From assembly GCA_002320005.1 (NCBI GenBank), contig DCJK01000040.1:1-48472 (forward strand): a stretch of DNA of 48,472 nt. The letters run 5' to 3'. The stretch comes from Firmicutes bacterium UBA1702 (GTDB taxonomy: Bacteria; Bacillota; Clostridia; Peptostreptococcales; Anaerovoracaceae). Both the position numbers and the translations under genes were made by a program. Under the pieces are notes generated by a model. The model made no database searches, was not told the origin of the DNA, and saw only the letters and a list, made by a program, of their open reading frames with translations. This document shows positions 41,293 through 48,472 of the stretch, piece after piece. The first letter of the stretch is position 1; every line of letters starts with the position of its first letter.

Positions 41293-42165
41293 ATGAGGAC
41301 TGAAAAAGAAATATACGATTTAGTTTTGAATTTTGCTTTTCAAGATGAGAGAATTAGAATTGTAACTCTTGAGGGGTCTCGCACTAATGTTAATATACCA
41401 AAAGACAATCTTCAAGATTATGATATTACTTTTTTTGTTATAGATATGGGAGAATTTTTGAAAAGCGATGACTGGCTTAGTGTTTTTGGTAACAGAATTA
41501 TGATGCAAAAACCTGAAGATATGGAATTATTTCCTCCAGAAGAAAAAGGATTTTCTTATATAATGCTTTTTGATGATGGTGTAAAGATTGATTTAACTTT
41601 GTTACCTGTTTCAATGCTTGAGGAGTATCTTACTCGCGATAAACTTGTAAAAATCATGTTAGATAAAGATAATATGATTAAAACAGAAATAGTTCCCACA
41701 GATGAAGATTATTACATTAAGTGTCCAACAGAAAGAAAGTTTGATGACTGTTGTAACGAATTTTGGAATGTTGCAACATATGTATCCAAGGGCTTACTTC
41801 GTGGTGAAATACTATTTGCAATAGACCATATGAATGAAGTATTACGTCATGAGCTTCTTAGGATGATTAGTTGGTATGTCGGTACTGAAAAAGGATTTAA
41901 TTTCAGTTTGGGTAAAAACTATAAATTTTTAGATAAGCATATTTCAAAAGAATTGTGGGATAACTTACTAAATACATATTCAATGAGTTCGTATGAAGAA
42001 ATGTGGAAATCGTTTGATTTGTGTCTATGTTTGTTCAAAAAAATATCTAAAAAAGTGGCAGATTCACTTGGTTATAATTATCCTGATTATGATGAAAACG
42101 TTACAAAATATTTGGAAACACAAAAGAGAATTTCAAATAAATATCTTTATGGTAATAGGTATTGA
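41293..42165 (+). CDS. Aminoglycoside 6-adenylyltransferase, ANT(6) family
   Basis: This 290-residue enzyme adds AMP to the 6-hydroxyl of streptomycin, giving resistance. It starts MRTEKEIYDLVLNFAFQDER, like AadE/ANT(6)-Ia, and shows the nucleotidyltransferase site GSRTNVNIPKDNLQDYDITFFV with the metal-binding Asp pair, then DDGVKIDLTLLP. DHMNEVLRHELLRMISWYVG is the typical helical C-terminal part. The ATG at 41293 has GAGGTG upstream; a GTG three codons earlier is possible. Base use is much more A+T-rich than the neighbouring genes, a sign of separate transfer. Resistance spectrum is inferred from the family. Confidence 0.9.
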   Translation: MRTEKEIYDLVLNFAFQDERIRIVTLEGSRTNVNIPKDNLQDYDITFFVIDMGEFLKSDDWLSVFGNRIMMQKPEDMELFPPEEKGFSYIMLFDDGVKIDLTLLPVSMLEEYLTRDKLVKIMLDKDNMIKTEIVPTDEDYYIKCPTERKFDDCCNEFWNVATYVSKGLLRGEILFAIDHMNEVLRHELLRMISWYVGTEKGFNFSLGKNYKFLDKHISKELWDNLLNTYSMSSYEEMWKSFDLCLCLFKKISKKVADSLGYNYPDYDENVTKYLETQKRISNKYLYGNRY

Positions 42166-42249
42166 CAAATTCCAATTTATCTGACTAACTCTCTGAAAAA
42201 CCTTGATTTTACTGGATTTCTCAGCAGTTTCATACTCATATTTAATGTA

Positions 42250-42299
42250 TTTTCCCTTGTTTTTTCCCTTATGAGCGAAAACAAGGGAAAGTTTTGTTT
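42250..42299 (+). terminator. Terminator after ANT(6) and before the convergent integrase
   Basis: TTTCCCTTGTTTT pairs with AAAACAAGGGAAA (42251-42290), followed by GTTTTGTTTTT. It lies about 85 bases after the ANT(6) stop and directly beside the integrase stop. The left end of the mobilizable element probably lies in this 130-base spacer. Confidence 0.7.
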
Positions 42300-43595
42300 T
42301 TAGCCGCCTACTACCTTGTCAAGCAGTCTTGCGGAAGTACGCTTCGCTTCCCTTGTAGCGTGAGCGTACACATTCATTGTGGTACTGACATCGGCGTGTC
42401 CTAAAAGCTCCTGAACATCCTTCGGTGCCGCTCCGTTTGAGAGCAGATTACTTGTGAATGTGTGACGGAGTTGGTGGAAATGAAAGCCATCCAAACCTTC
42501 TACTTTTTGCTTTGCCCTTTTGCACATATTCCCAACCGTACTTGGAGATTCGTATGCTCCATCCGGTCTAAGACAAACAAAGGATATTTCCTTGTAGCCT
42601 TCGGGAAGTTCTTCCGTTCTCGGTAAACTGTAAACCTCATAATAGGTGCGGTCTTTTTCTTTGACCTCGCTATAATAATTGAGGCTGTATAACTCGCCAT
42701 ATTTGAAACGGTTTTTGTGCTGTTCAGCTTTGGCTGTTCGTAGAATTGCCGCCAGCGTGTCGCAGAAGTCCACTGTGCGGATCTTCTTGCGTTTGGTAGC
42801 TCCTATTTCGGTTTTGTGCCTTGTCCCGTTGTATCGCATACTGCGGCGTACCGTAAGGTACTGCTTTTCAAGATTTATGTCCTGCCAAGTTAATCCGCAA
42901 ACCTCGCCAATGCGAAGTCCTGTGTAGTAAGCGATCTGTATGGGAAGTAGTGCGGGGTTATCCTTTGCTTTCAGAAAATCCTCAAGCCTTAGATACTGTT
43001 CGTGAGTTAGCGTAGGTGTGGAAGTTGTTTCGCCGTCTTCATCCGAAAACAGTTCGTATTTTTCCTTTTTCCCTCGCCATACAACATACTGCATCGGGTT
43101 AAAGGATATTAACCTTTTGGGGAATACTGCAAAGCGGAACGCTCCTTGCAGAACGGCGGAGAACAATCGCAAGTAACCCTTGCTGAGTGCCTTTGCGGTT
43201 GTCCCGTCTGGATTTGTCCCGCCGAAGCTGAGGAAATCCATAAACGCCTGCAAATGATCGGCGGTCACACTTTTCAGTTTTCTGTTGCCGATGGGGTACT
43301 GCTTGATACGATTGACCGTACCTTGATACGCCATAACTGTACCGTTGCTTAGATTGCTCGGTTTCAGTTCTTCTTCCACCCACATATCGAGCAACATTCC
43401 CACCGTTGCGTTTTCGGATTTTGCTACGAATTTCTTTTCTTCGTAATCTTCCATCGCCTTGCGGAGCAGGGCTTCCGTTTCGCTCTTGCTTTCCGTACCC
43501 GCAAACTCTCGCTGTACCTGTTTGCCGCTTTCATCTTCGATATAAAAGCGGTAGTACCACTTTTTGCCTTTCTTTCTTACAGAACCTTTTGCCAT
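42300..43595 (-). CDS. Tyrosine recombinase / integrase
   Basis: This 431-residue integrase inserts and excises the element. The N-terminal AP2-like arm-binding domain reads GSVRKKGKKWYYRFYIEDESG, then a core-binding SAM-like domain (~65-175). The catalytic domain has the first Arg in YYTGLRIGEVCGLTW, the His-x-x-Arg box in FHFHQLRHTFTSNLL, the second His in LLGHADVSTTMNVYAHATRE and the nucleophile Tyr in NVYAH. All key residues are present, so unlike the fragment at 24.3 kb it looks active. AAAGGAG lies before the ATG. Confidence 0.93.
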   Translation of the reverse strand: MAKGSVRKKGKKWYYRFYIEDESGKQVQREFAGTESKSETEALLRKAMEDYEEKKFVAKSENATVGMLLDMWVEEELKPSNLSNGTVMAYQGTVNRIKQYPIGNRKLKSVTADHLQAFMDFLSFGGTNPDGTTAKALSKGYLRLFSAVLQGAFRFAVFPKRLISFNPMQYVVWRGKKEKYELFSDEDGETTSTPTLTHEQYLRLEDFLKAKDNPALLPIQIAYYTGLRIGEVCGLTWQDINLEKQYLTVRRSMRYNGTRHKTEIGATKRKKIRTVDFCDTLAAILRTAKAEQHKNRFKYGELYSLNYYSEVKEKDRTYYEVYSLPRTEELPEGYKEISFVCLRPDGAYESPSTVGNMCKRAKQKVEGLDGFHFHQLRHTFTSNLLSNGAAPKDVQELLGHADVSTTMNVYAHATREAKRTSARLLDKVVGG

Positions 43596-43704
43596 AGATA
43601 AAATTTCTCCTTTCTATCCGTGGCAATCGGGACTGTGACATATGGTGTGCGTAAAGTAAATAGTGTCACTTCTGCCGATTGGTTTCAATCGGCATTTTTA
43701 ATTG

Positions 43705-44370
43705 TCAAGGTGCCACGGAATTATTCTTTTCGGATAGCCTTTCTTCGGCTTCCGTCACTATCCCGAAGAGGTCTCCCATCTTTACATCGGTACGACCTTC
43801 ATCGTAGATATGTAAAATCCCGTCAAGAAATCGTTTCATATCTTCGATAGGTAATTCCATTTCTTTGCGATAGACTCTTTCGGTTATCGCTCCCGACTCA
43901 ATAGCATACCGCATAAGCGACTGCTTCAAGCCTTCATCCTCTGCCACACGGTCAACCTCTGCCATAGCATCGGCAAAGTGATGGCAAAGCACAGAGTATA
44001 AATCAATTAGCTTTCCGAGAAATGATGTGAGCAACTGTTGGTGCGGCTCTCCCTTTACAGTGGAAGATACCGTATCAAGATATTTCTTAATGTGCTTCTC
44101 AATGTCTTTTTGGCAGAGTGTATAGGTATCGTATTCCTTATCATCGGAAAGACCCATCAGCCATTCGGGAGTGGTAAGAAGCGCCTCGGCAAGACCGTTG
44201 ATAATCATTGTTCGTTTCGGATCAACGCCGTCTGCTTCATACCTTTGAATGGTGGACTTGTTCACGCCAATACGCTTTCCAAGTTCCGGCATAGATAGTT
44301 TGAGTTCTATTCTACGCTCTTTAATGCGTTCCCCGACTTGTTTTGGGGTAAACATTGTTTCTTTTTCCAA
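43705..44370 (-). CDS. XRE-family repressor of the mobilizable element
   Basis: This 221-residue protein has a Cro/CI-type helix-turn-helix at its N-terminus (VGERIKERRIELKLSMPELGKRIGVNKSTIQRYEADG) and a helical C-terminal region without a protease motif. The start is probably TTG at 44370, with AGGAGGTG 6 bases upstream; an ATG 15 bases further in is also possible. It is divergent from the excisionase-like gene, with about 180 bases between them, so it likely represses excision genes in the manner of a phage repressor. Confidence 0.85.
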   Translation of the reverse strand: MEKETMFTPKQVGERIKERRIELKLSMPELGKRIGVNKSTIQRYEADGVDPKRTMIINGLAEALLTTPEWLMGLSDDKEYDTYTLCQKDIEKHIKKYLDTVSSTVKGEPHQQLLTSFLGKLIDLYSVLCHHFADAMAEVDRVAEDEGLKQSLMRYAIESGAITERVYRKEMELPIEDMKRFLDGILHIYDEGRTDVKMGDLFGIVTEAEERLSEKNNSVAP

Positions 44371-44553
44371 GGTATTCACCTCCTGTTTGAGTATAGTATA
44401 GCACAAACAAACTCAATTTGCAACCTTTATTTGCAAAAAATATTAAAAATAATTCTTAAAAGGTTGCAAAACAGGTTGACAAGTGATAGCAAAATAAGTA
44501 TAATGATAATACCAAAGTTGCATTTTGAGTATTTACGAAAGGAGAACAGTATT

Positions 44554-44769
44554 ATGAACGTAATCAAAATGGGAATGACAATCGAAGAAGCAGCAGAAAC
44601 CAGCGGTATCGGCAGGAACACAATGCGAAAGTTGGTGGACTGGGGCAAGCTGCCTGTTCTGAAGGTCGGGCGTAAAACCATTATCCGCAGGGATACCTTA
44701 GAGCGTTTTATGACCGTAAATCAGGGCAGAAACCTACTGTGTCAGGATGATGTCCGCAAGGTAGAGTAA
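44554..44769 (+). CDS. Excisionase-like small DNA-binding protein
   Basis: This 71-residue protein has a MerR-like winged helix used by excisionases: MTIEEAAETSGIGRNTMRKLVDWGKLPVLKVGRKTIIRRDTLERF. AAAGGAG lies 9 bases before the ATG; the longer upstream frame has no site. Placed divergently from the XRE repressor and next to the integrase and oriT, it is likely the directionality factor for excision. Confidence 0.85.
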   Translation: MNVIKMGMTIEEAAETSGIGRNTMRKLVDWGKLPVLKVGRKTIIRRDTLERFMTVNQGRNLLCQDDVRKVE

Positions 44770-44772
44770 ACC

Positions 44773-45010
44773 GTTCTCAAAGCCCTCGGCGTTTGAGAGC
44801 GAAATACACCCCTCGCACAAATCTACGATTTGTTCAAGAGGTATTTCGCCCTTGCAGGGAGCCTGTATCACAGCTTGTCGGCAGATACCGCCGCTATGAT
44901 ACAGAGAAAATTGTCACCGCAATTTTCATCGGCTGTCCCGTCAGCACTTGCCGCCGAAACAGCCGCAACCGACAAGTCGGTTGCAAAATGAGAACGCACC
45001 TTTACAACAC
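44773..45010 (+). other. Probable oriT region with nested inverted repeats
   Basis: This gene-free stretch before the relaxase holds CTCAAA/TTTGAG, a long stem GCGAAATAC..GTATTTCGC (44801-44849) with inner CACAAATC/GATTTGTT pairing, CTGTATCA/TGATACAG and GAAAATTG-TCACCG-CAATTTTC. Right after the long stem comes GTATTTCG-CCCTTGC, which resembles the MOBQ nick region of RSF1010 (TAAGTGCG-CCCTCCC as I recall it). The nick may fall after 44848. This is inference from layout and a short match. Confidence 0.5.
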
Positions 45011-45026
45011 AGAACGGAGATGATTT

Positions 45027-46448
45027 ATGACACGCCACAGCTTTATTCAGATGTCAAAGCTGTCCAATGTCAAGGGAAGAATATCGTATATTACAAGCCA
45101 CGCAAGACAGGAAAACCTCTATGCCACCTACTGCACCGCAGACAATCACTTTTGGAACAACCTCGCAAAAGAATGTCAGCAGGAGTTCAAGCGAAGCGGA
45201 GCAGACGGAAAGTGTATCGAAGCAAGAGAGTTGATTATCGCCTTGCCCGAAGTTTACACCACCTATGAGCCGCAGCAGGTACTTGAAGATTTCACTGAAG
45301 AATTTCGCAGACGGTACAATGTGGAATGTGTATCGGCACTCCACCACAACAAGCGAAAGACCAATTACCACATCCACCTCATATTCAGCGAACGGCGGTT
45401 ACTTGCCGAGCCGGATATAAAGATCGCCACCCGAAGCGTATTCTATGATGAAACGGGCAAGCGGGTACGCACCAAGAAAGAGATCACCGATGAAAGCGGC
45501 AAAGTCCGTGAGGGCTGCACCGTTATCCCCAAAGGAGGCATTTATGAACAGCACCTTTTTACCGTAAAGGATGACCGCTTCAAAAGCGACCCTTTTCTTC
45601 GGGAAGTAAAGGAAATCTATACCGCCCTTATCAATCGGCATATCTCCGATCCCGAACAGCACTTAAAGGTGTTCAATCCCGACAGTATCTATCTGCCGAC
45701 CAAGAAGATCGGCAAGAACAATCCCAAAGCCGCAGAAATTGAAGCCGACAATGCCGCAAGGCAGGAATGGAACAGAACGGCGGATATGGCGCTCATATCG
45801 GGGATTGAGGAAACAAAGATACTGGAAATCAAGAAAGAGGAGATCCACCAAAAAGCAAGTCAGTCTATCAAAGCGAATGGATGGTTGCCCAACCTATTTC
45901 GCAGTATCGTGAGCAAAGCAAAGGGATTCTTGCAGAACTTGATAAGACAGACTGCATTACCGCCCAAGCCGGTACTCAATATGGATATGGCAGAGTTCCG
46001 CACAATGCAAACGCTGATGATACGGGTACAGGACAGGGCAAAAGAAATCCGCAGCTTGCAGGATGAAGTACCTAAATTAAAGGCACAGCTTGCCGAAACA
46101 AAGGGTATATTCAAGAGCAAGGAGCGTAAGGCATTAGAAATGCAGATACAGCAGATGGAAACCAAAATCTCCGCTATGCTGGAAGCACTACCCGATATTC
46201 TTAAAAGTGACGGTTATCCCGATGTGCAGGCGTTTATGGCAACCTACCGCAAGTCAGAAGCCGTAGTTGATAACTACAACCGTGAGCTTGCTGAATGGGA
46301 ACGCAAGGTCAAGGAAAGCCGCAGACCTGCCGAAAAAGAACGGTATGCACCGCCCGAAAGAGAAAGTGTCCGTGACCAGCTCAGAAGGTTGCAAGCAGAG
46401 GGCAGACAGACCAAACCCAAGCACCGATCCCACGACAGAGAAAGATAG
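45027..46448 (+). CDS. MobA/MobL family relaxase (MOBQ)
   Basis: This 473-residue protein should nick oriT and lead the strand into the recipient. The relaxase domain lies in the first ~200 residues: the N-terminal SFIQMSKLSNVKGRISYITS, a probable catalytic Tyr in this part, and the metal-binding histidine motif HHNKRKTNYHIHLIFSERR. The C-terminal half is a long charged coiled coil (e.g. MIRVQDRAKEIRSLQDEVPKLKAQLAET) ending in a basic tail. AACGGAG lies before the ATG. The nearby hairpin-rich region is the likely target. A terminator follows at 46520. Confidence 0.92.
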   Translation: MTRHSFIQMSKLSNVKGRISYITSHARQENLYATYCTADNHFWNNLAKECQQEFKRSGADGKCIEARELIIALPEVYTTYEPQQVLEDFTEEFRRRYNVECVSALHHNKRKTNYHIHLIFSERRLLAEPDIKIATRSVFYDETGKRVRTKKEITDESGKVREGCTVIPKGGIYEQHLFTVKDDRFKSDPFLREVKEIYTALINRHISDPEQHLKVFNPDSIYLPTKKIGKNNPKAAEIEADNAARQEWNRTADMALISGIEETKILEIKKEEIHQKASQSIKANGWLPNLFRSIVSKAKGFLQNLIRQTALPPKPVLNMDMAEFRTMQTLMIRVQDRAKEIRSLQDEVPKLKAQLAETKGIFKSKERKALEMQIQQMETKISAMLEALPDILKSDGYPDVQAFMATYRKSEAVVDNYNRELAEWERKVKESRRPAEKERYAPPERESVRDQLRRLQAEGRQTKPKHRSHDRER

Positions 46449-46519
46449 CTTTAACATCGAAAACAACACCGCAGGGCAGTTTCCCTGCCTTGCGGGATTA
46501 CATACATTTTGACAGTAAA

Positions 46520-46552
46520 ACACCCTGCAAGACTTCAATCCTTGCAGGGTGT
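46520..46552. terminator. Bidirectional terminator between relaxase and ABC-F gene
   Basis: ACACCCTGCAAG (46520-46531) pairs perfectly with CTTGCAGGGTGT (46541-46552) across a 9-base loop. T-rich tracts follow in both directions (AATTTTG on plus, TTTTAC on minus), serving the convergent relaxase and ABC-F genes. Confidence 0.8.
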
Positions 46553-46624
46553 AATTTTGAAAATTTATAAAACTGAAATTTGAGTCTCTGTAAAACTGGA
46601 ATTAACCCATACAATTATTTTAAT

Positions 46625-48085
46625 TTAGATATTCACAATATTACTTGCCACAGTATCTCGAAAAACATTGTCATGTTCTACCAGGAGCATGGTCGGGGCA
46701 AACTCCGTTATGAGCTGTTCAATCTGCATACGTGAGTACACATCAATAAAGTTGAGCGGTTCATCCCATACATATAAGTGTGCCTTTTCACAAAGGCTTT
46801 TCGCAATTAGGACTTTCTTCTTTTGCCCGCCAGAAAAGTCTTTAATATCCTTTTCAAACTGTACACGCTCAAAGTCCATTTTCCTAAGAATTGCCTTGAA
46901 CAGACTTTCATCAAGGTTGTTTTCTTCTGCAAACTCGGAAAGGGTTCCACATAAATACGATGTATCCTGTGGCACATAAGAAATTACAAGCCCAGAGCCA
47001 AGTGTTACTGTACCCGTATAATCTATGGACTGCCCGACTACCAACTTTAACAGGCTACTTTTGCCACTGCCGTTCTTCCCGTCAAGCACAATGCGTTCTC
47101 CCTGTCTTATTTCAAACGAAACGGGTTCACAAACTGAAATGCCATCATAACAAACTACTACATTCGATAATGATGCAATCAAATCTGTATGGTAATTAAG
47201 CGGTTGTATCTTGAGGGCTTCTGCGGTTTCCACATTTTTCAGCAATGCTGATTTTTGTTCGATTGTCTGTTGTTGTCTCGCTTCTATAGATTTTGAACGC
47301 TTCATCATTTTGGCGGCTTTATGACCGACATAACCTTTATCTGCTGCCCCAATTTTGGAAGCTTCTACACGTTCAGACCATACTGCAGAGCGTTTTGCCG
47401 ACTGCTGTAATCGTCCGATGTTCTTTTGCAAACGTTCGTTCTGAGCCAGTTCAAATTCTTGCTGTCGCTCAAAATTTGACATCCATGATGAAAAGTTTCC
47501 GCTTTGCACTTCGATATTCGCTCGGTTAATCGATAGAATATGGTCAACACAATCGTCAAGAAAGCGACGATCGTGAGAAACTAAGATGAATCCCTTTTTC
47601 TTTTTCAGATATGTCGCCACACTTTTTCTCGCTTTGGCATCCAAATGGTTGGTAGGTTCATCAATCAGTAGGAAATGCCCTTCATTAAGAAAAAGAGCGG
47701 CAAGCAAAACCTTTGTCTGCTCTCCGTTGGAAAGTGTTTCAAAAGGTCGCCAAAGCACATCGACATCAACATCAAGATAAGAAAGTTCTCGCATAAGTTC
47801 CCATTCTTCCGCAAGCGGGCAAACCTCCTGCAATATATCCTCTGTAATACGATTCTTATCTGAAACGGGATAAGGAAAATAATCAAACTGTACGGATGAT
47901 AGGATTTTTCCGCTATACTCATATTTCCCAAGCAGAAGATTCAGAAAGGTTGTTTTACCTCGTCCGTTTCTGCCCACAAAACCAAGCTTCCAATCGGTAT
48001 CAACCTGGAAACTGACATTTTCAAAAACATTATCATAACTTGTCGGATATGAAAATGTAAGGTTTTCAATTTTAATCATTGACAT
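46625..48085 (-). CDS. ABC-F ribosomal protection protein, Lsa-like
   Basis: This 486-residue protein has two ATP-binding domains and no membrane segments. Domain 1: Walker A GFVGRNGRGKTT, signature TLSNGEQTK and Walker B HFLLIDEPTNHLD. A long helical linker (residues ~195-290) with KRSAVWSERVEASKIG is the antibiotic-resistance arm. Domain 2: Walker A LDGKNGSGKSS, signature DFSGGQKKK and WDEPLNFIDVYS. The pattern matches Lsa proteins, which bind stalled ribosomes and displace lincosamides, pleuromutilins and streptogramin A. The exact Lsa subgroup and drug range cannot be told here. AAAGGAGG lies before the ATG. The leader points to drug induction. Confidence 0.88.
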   Translation of the reverse strand: MSMIKIENLTFSYPTSYDNVFENVSFQVDTDWKLGFVGRNGRGKTTFLNLLLGKYEYSGKILSSVQFDYFPYPVSDKNRITEDILQEVCPLAEEWELMRELSYLDVDVDVLWRPFETLSNGEQTKVLLAALFLNEGHFLLIDEPTNHLDAKARKSVATYLKKKKGFILVSHDRRFLDDCVDHILSINRANIEVQSGNFSSWMSNFERQQEFELAQNERLQKNIGRLQQSAKRSAVWSERVEASKIGAADKGYVGHKAAKMMKRSKSIEARQQQTIEQKSALLKNVETAEALKIQPLNYHTDLIASLSNVVVCYDGISVCEPVSFEIRQGERIVLDGKNGSGKSSLLKLVVGQSIDYTGTVTLGSGLVISYVPQDTSYLCGTLSEFAEENNLDESLFKAILRKMDFERVQFEKDIKDFSGGQKKKVLIAKSLCEKAHLYVWDEPLNFIDVYSRMQIEQLITEFAPTMLLVEHDNVFRDTVASNIVNI

Positions 48086-48121
48086 AAATATTATCCTCCT
48101 TTGCGTGTCATACGATATAAA

Positions 48122-48187
48122 GTCGGTTCGGTGAATGTTTACTCCGTATAGATTTCACCAAAAGGAACCGACACTATACGGAGTAAA
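48122..48187 (-). promoter_or_regulatory. Mutually exclusive hairpins over leader ORF 2
   Basis: On the minus strand TTTACTCCGTATAG (48174-48187) pairs perfectly over 14 bases with CTATACGGAGTAAA (48138-48151), inside leader ORF 2. The stretch between them (GTCGGTTCC and GGTGAA) can instead pair with TTCACCGAACCGAC (48122-48135) downstream. The two folds interlock and cannot easily coexist, so ribosome position on the leader could choose between them. Confidence 0.6.
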
Positions 48188-48219
48188 TCATGTGTAACTA
48201 TCTGTTCTGCACTATTCAT
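48139..48219 (-). CDS. Leader peptide 2 of the ABC-F gene (26 residues)
   Basis: A short frame reading MNSAEQIVTHDLLRIVSVPF then GEIYTE has a good ribosome site (TTTGGAGG, 5-6 bases before the ATG). Its last codons lie in the 3' arm of a 14-bp hairpin. It precedes the ABC-F start by 53 bases. A role as a sensed leader peptide is inferred from this position. Confidence 0.6.
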   Translation of the reverse strand: MNSAEQIVTHDLLRIVSVPFGEIYTE

Positions 48220-48228
48220 AAAGCACCT

Positions 48229-48272
48229 CCAAAACAAAATAAGAGCCGCAAGAAAGTTTATCCTTGCAGCTC
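48229..48272 (-). terminator. Attenuator terminator in the ABC-F leader
   Basis: GAGCTGCAAG (48263-48272) pairs with CTTGCGGCTC (48243-48252) with one G:U, across a 10-base loop, followed by TTATTTTGTTTT. It lies between leader ORF 1 and leader ORF 2. Its 3' arm can pair instead with 48339-48349. Confidence 0.75.
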
Positions 48273-48280
48273 GTCATAGC

Positions 48281-48309
48281 ATAATAACACCACTAAGCAA
48301 AAGTGGCAA
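48281..48309 (-). promoter_or_regulatory. Possible internal promoter in the ABC-F leader
   Basis: TTGCCA (48304-48309) and TATTAT (48281-48286) are 17 bases apart on the minus strand. Transcripts from here would begin at the terminator hairpin and lack the upstream antiterminator arm. It may be fortuitous. Confidence 0.35.
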
Positions 48310-48338
48310 CAGCACTATATTGAGTAAGATAGACATAT

Positions 48339-48414
48339 AACTTTCTTGCAATAGACACAATAATGCCAAAGTATAGCACTACCGCATATTTTGATTTTAT
48401 TTGCAAGAAAAGTT
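48339..48414 (-). promoter_or_regulatory. Anti-terminator arms of the ABC-F attenuator
   Basis: Region 1 (48401-48414, minus AACTTTTCTTGCAA) lies in leader ORF 1. Region 2 (48339-48351, TTGCAAGAAAGTT) can pair with region 1 or, over 11 perfect bases, with region 3 (48248-48258, AACTTTCTTGC), which is part of the terminator. A ribosome stalled on ORF 1 would cover region 1, freeing region 2 to break the terminator. Confidence 0.65.
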
Positions 48415-48420
48415 AATCAT
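48397..48420 (-). CDS. Leader peptide 1 of the ABC-F gene (7 residues)
   Basis: The frame encodes MINFSCK and stops at TAA. AGAGGTGG lies 4-5 bases before the ATG. Region 1 of the attenuator lies within it. Tiny leader peptides of this kind control inducible erm, msr and vga-type genes. Confidence 0.6.
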   Translation of the reverse strand: MINFSCK

Positions 48421-48448
48421 CTTTCCACCTCTTTCTAAATTCTAAAAC

Positions 48449-48454
48449 ATTATA
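48449..48454 (-). promoter_or_regulatory. -10 box of the main ABC-F promoter
   Basis: A perfect TATAAT on the minus strand, about 29 bases before leader ORF 1. The -35 box, at 17-18 bases spacing, would fall at or beyond the edge of the window and cannot be judged. Confidence 0.5.
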
Positions 48455-48472
48455 CCATAAATTGCAGGCAAA

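Larger units (their letters stand above)
42166..46560. mobile_element. Integrative mobilizable element: int, xre, xis, oriT, relaxase
   Basis: A compact module of integrase, XRE repressor, divergent excisionase-like gene, a hairpin-rich oriT-like region and a MOBQ relaxase with terminators at both ends. It has no mating-channel genes and would use a helper conjugative element. Flanking repeats were not identified, so the limits are approximate; the ABC-F gene to the right may be part of it. Confidence 0.6.
23880..48472. mobile_element. Decayed, mosaic Tn1549-like integrative element (right end not in window)
   Basis: From about 23.9 kb onward the window changes from core genes to integrase remnants, an IS, a MazF-like toxin, ParA/ParB, VirB6 and CHAP conjugation remnants, resistance genes, an integrase and a relaxase. 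The VirB6, CHAP and ParAB sequences are of the Tn1549 conjugative family. Several joints are chimeric, so large deletions have removed most of the transfer module (no VirB4, VirD4 or topoisomerase is seen). The left boundary is approximate and the right end lies outside. Confidence 0.6.

Noticed and set aside
43675..43700. Hairpin TGCCGATTGG..CCAATCGGCA-like between xre and integrase as a terminator for xre
   Set aside because: The T run lies on the plus-strand side only, so it would not end minus-strand transcription of xre; no plus-strand gene precedes it.
1..48472. Genome-wide reassignment of TAG to an amino acid
   Set aside because: thyA and the histidine kinase end at TAG in the expected place, and most genes are uninterrupted, so TAG acts as a normal stop in general.
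1..48472. CRISPR array or restriction-modification system
   Set aside because: No regularly spaced repeats, cas genes or methyltransferase/nuclease pairs were seen; the NERD protein alone does not make such a system.

Overview
The window reads as a bacterial chromosome of the class Clostridia (Bacillota, low to middling G+C), probably a gut anaerobe. The evidence is strong AGGAGG ribosome binding sites, a spore-former SigH, the order cysE-cysS-mrnC-thyA-dfrA-rlmB-sigH-tRNA-Thr-tuf, a CarD / PIN-TRAM / ispDF / proS cluster, and Clostridia-type mobile elements. I cannot name the genus safely.

Bases 1 to about 23.8 kb are conserved core. Nearly all genes lie on the minus strand: tuf (5' end only), tRNA-Thr, sigH, rlmB, dfrA, thyA, mrnC, cysS, cysE, a cyclophilin, a split chromate transporter pair, proS, ispDF, a PIN-TRAM membrane protein and a CarD regulator. 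A plus-strand two-component system (12.1-14.5 kb) follows. Then come radA, an EF-G-like GTPase, an EamA transporter, asnS, a MATE exporter, a NERD nuclease-domain protein and a pnuC gene broken by an in-frame TAG.

From about 23.9 kb to the end the sequence is a mosaic, decayed integrative element of the Tn1549 kind. Signs of decay are: the 3' end of a tyrosine integrase cut by an IS3-family insertion; a degV/sigma-factor chimera; a VirB6/CHAP chimera with a frameshift; and gene remnants beside the IS. What still looks intact is a MazF-like toxin, ParA and ParB. Two copies of a long structured leader RNA lie upstream of mazF and parA. They show conserved blocks and visible compensatory changes in a stem.

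A G+C-richer cargo block (27.7-36.2 kb) carries a CDP-alcohol phosphatidyltransferase/VTT fusion, an HdeD-like membrane protein, a small alarmone synthetase, a metK with two in-frame TAG codons, a radical SAM enzyme, oleate hydratase, a TetR regulator and an XRE regulator. Oleate hydratase, radical SAM and metK look like one operon.

From 40.4 kb to the end lie resistance genes and a mobilizable element: a nucleoside phosphorylase, an ANT(6) aminoglycoside adenylyltransferase, a complete tyrosine integrase, an XRE repressor, an excisionase-like protein, a probable oriT with a MOBQ (MobA/MobL) relaxase, and an Lsa-type ABC-F protein. The ABC-F gene has an elaborate leader with two short ORFs, a terminator and mutually exclusive hairpins, the layout of antibiotic-induced attenuation.

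The strongest candidates for something undescribed are the duplicated structured RNA, the tandem-leader attenuator, and the oleate hydratase / radical SAM / amber-interrupted metK operon.
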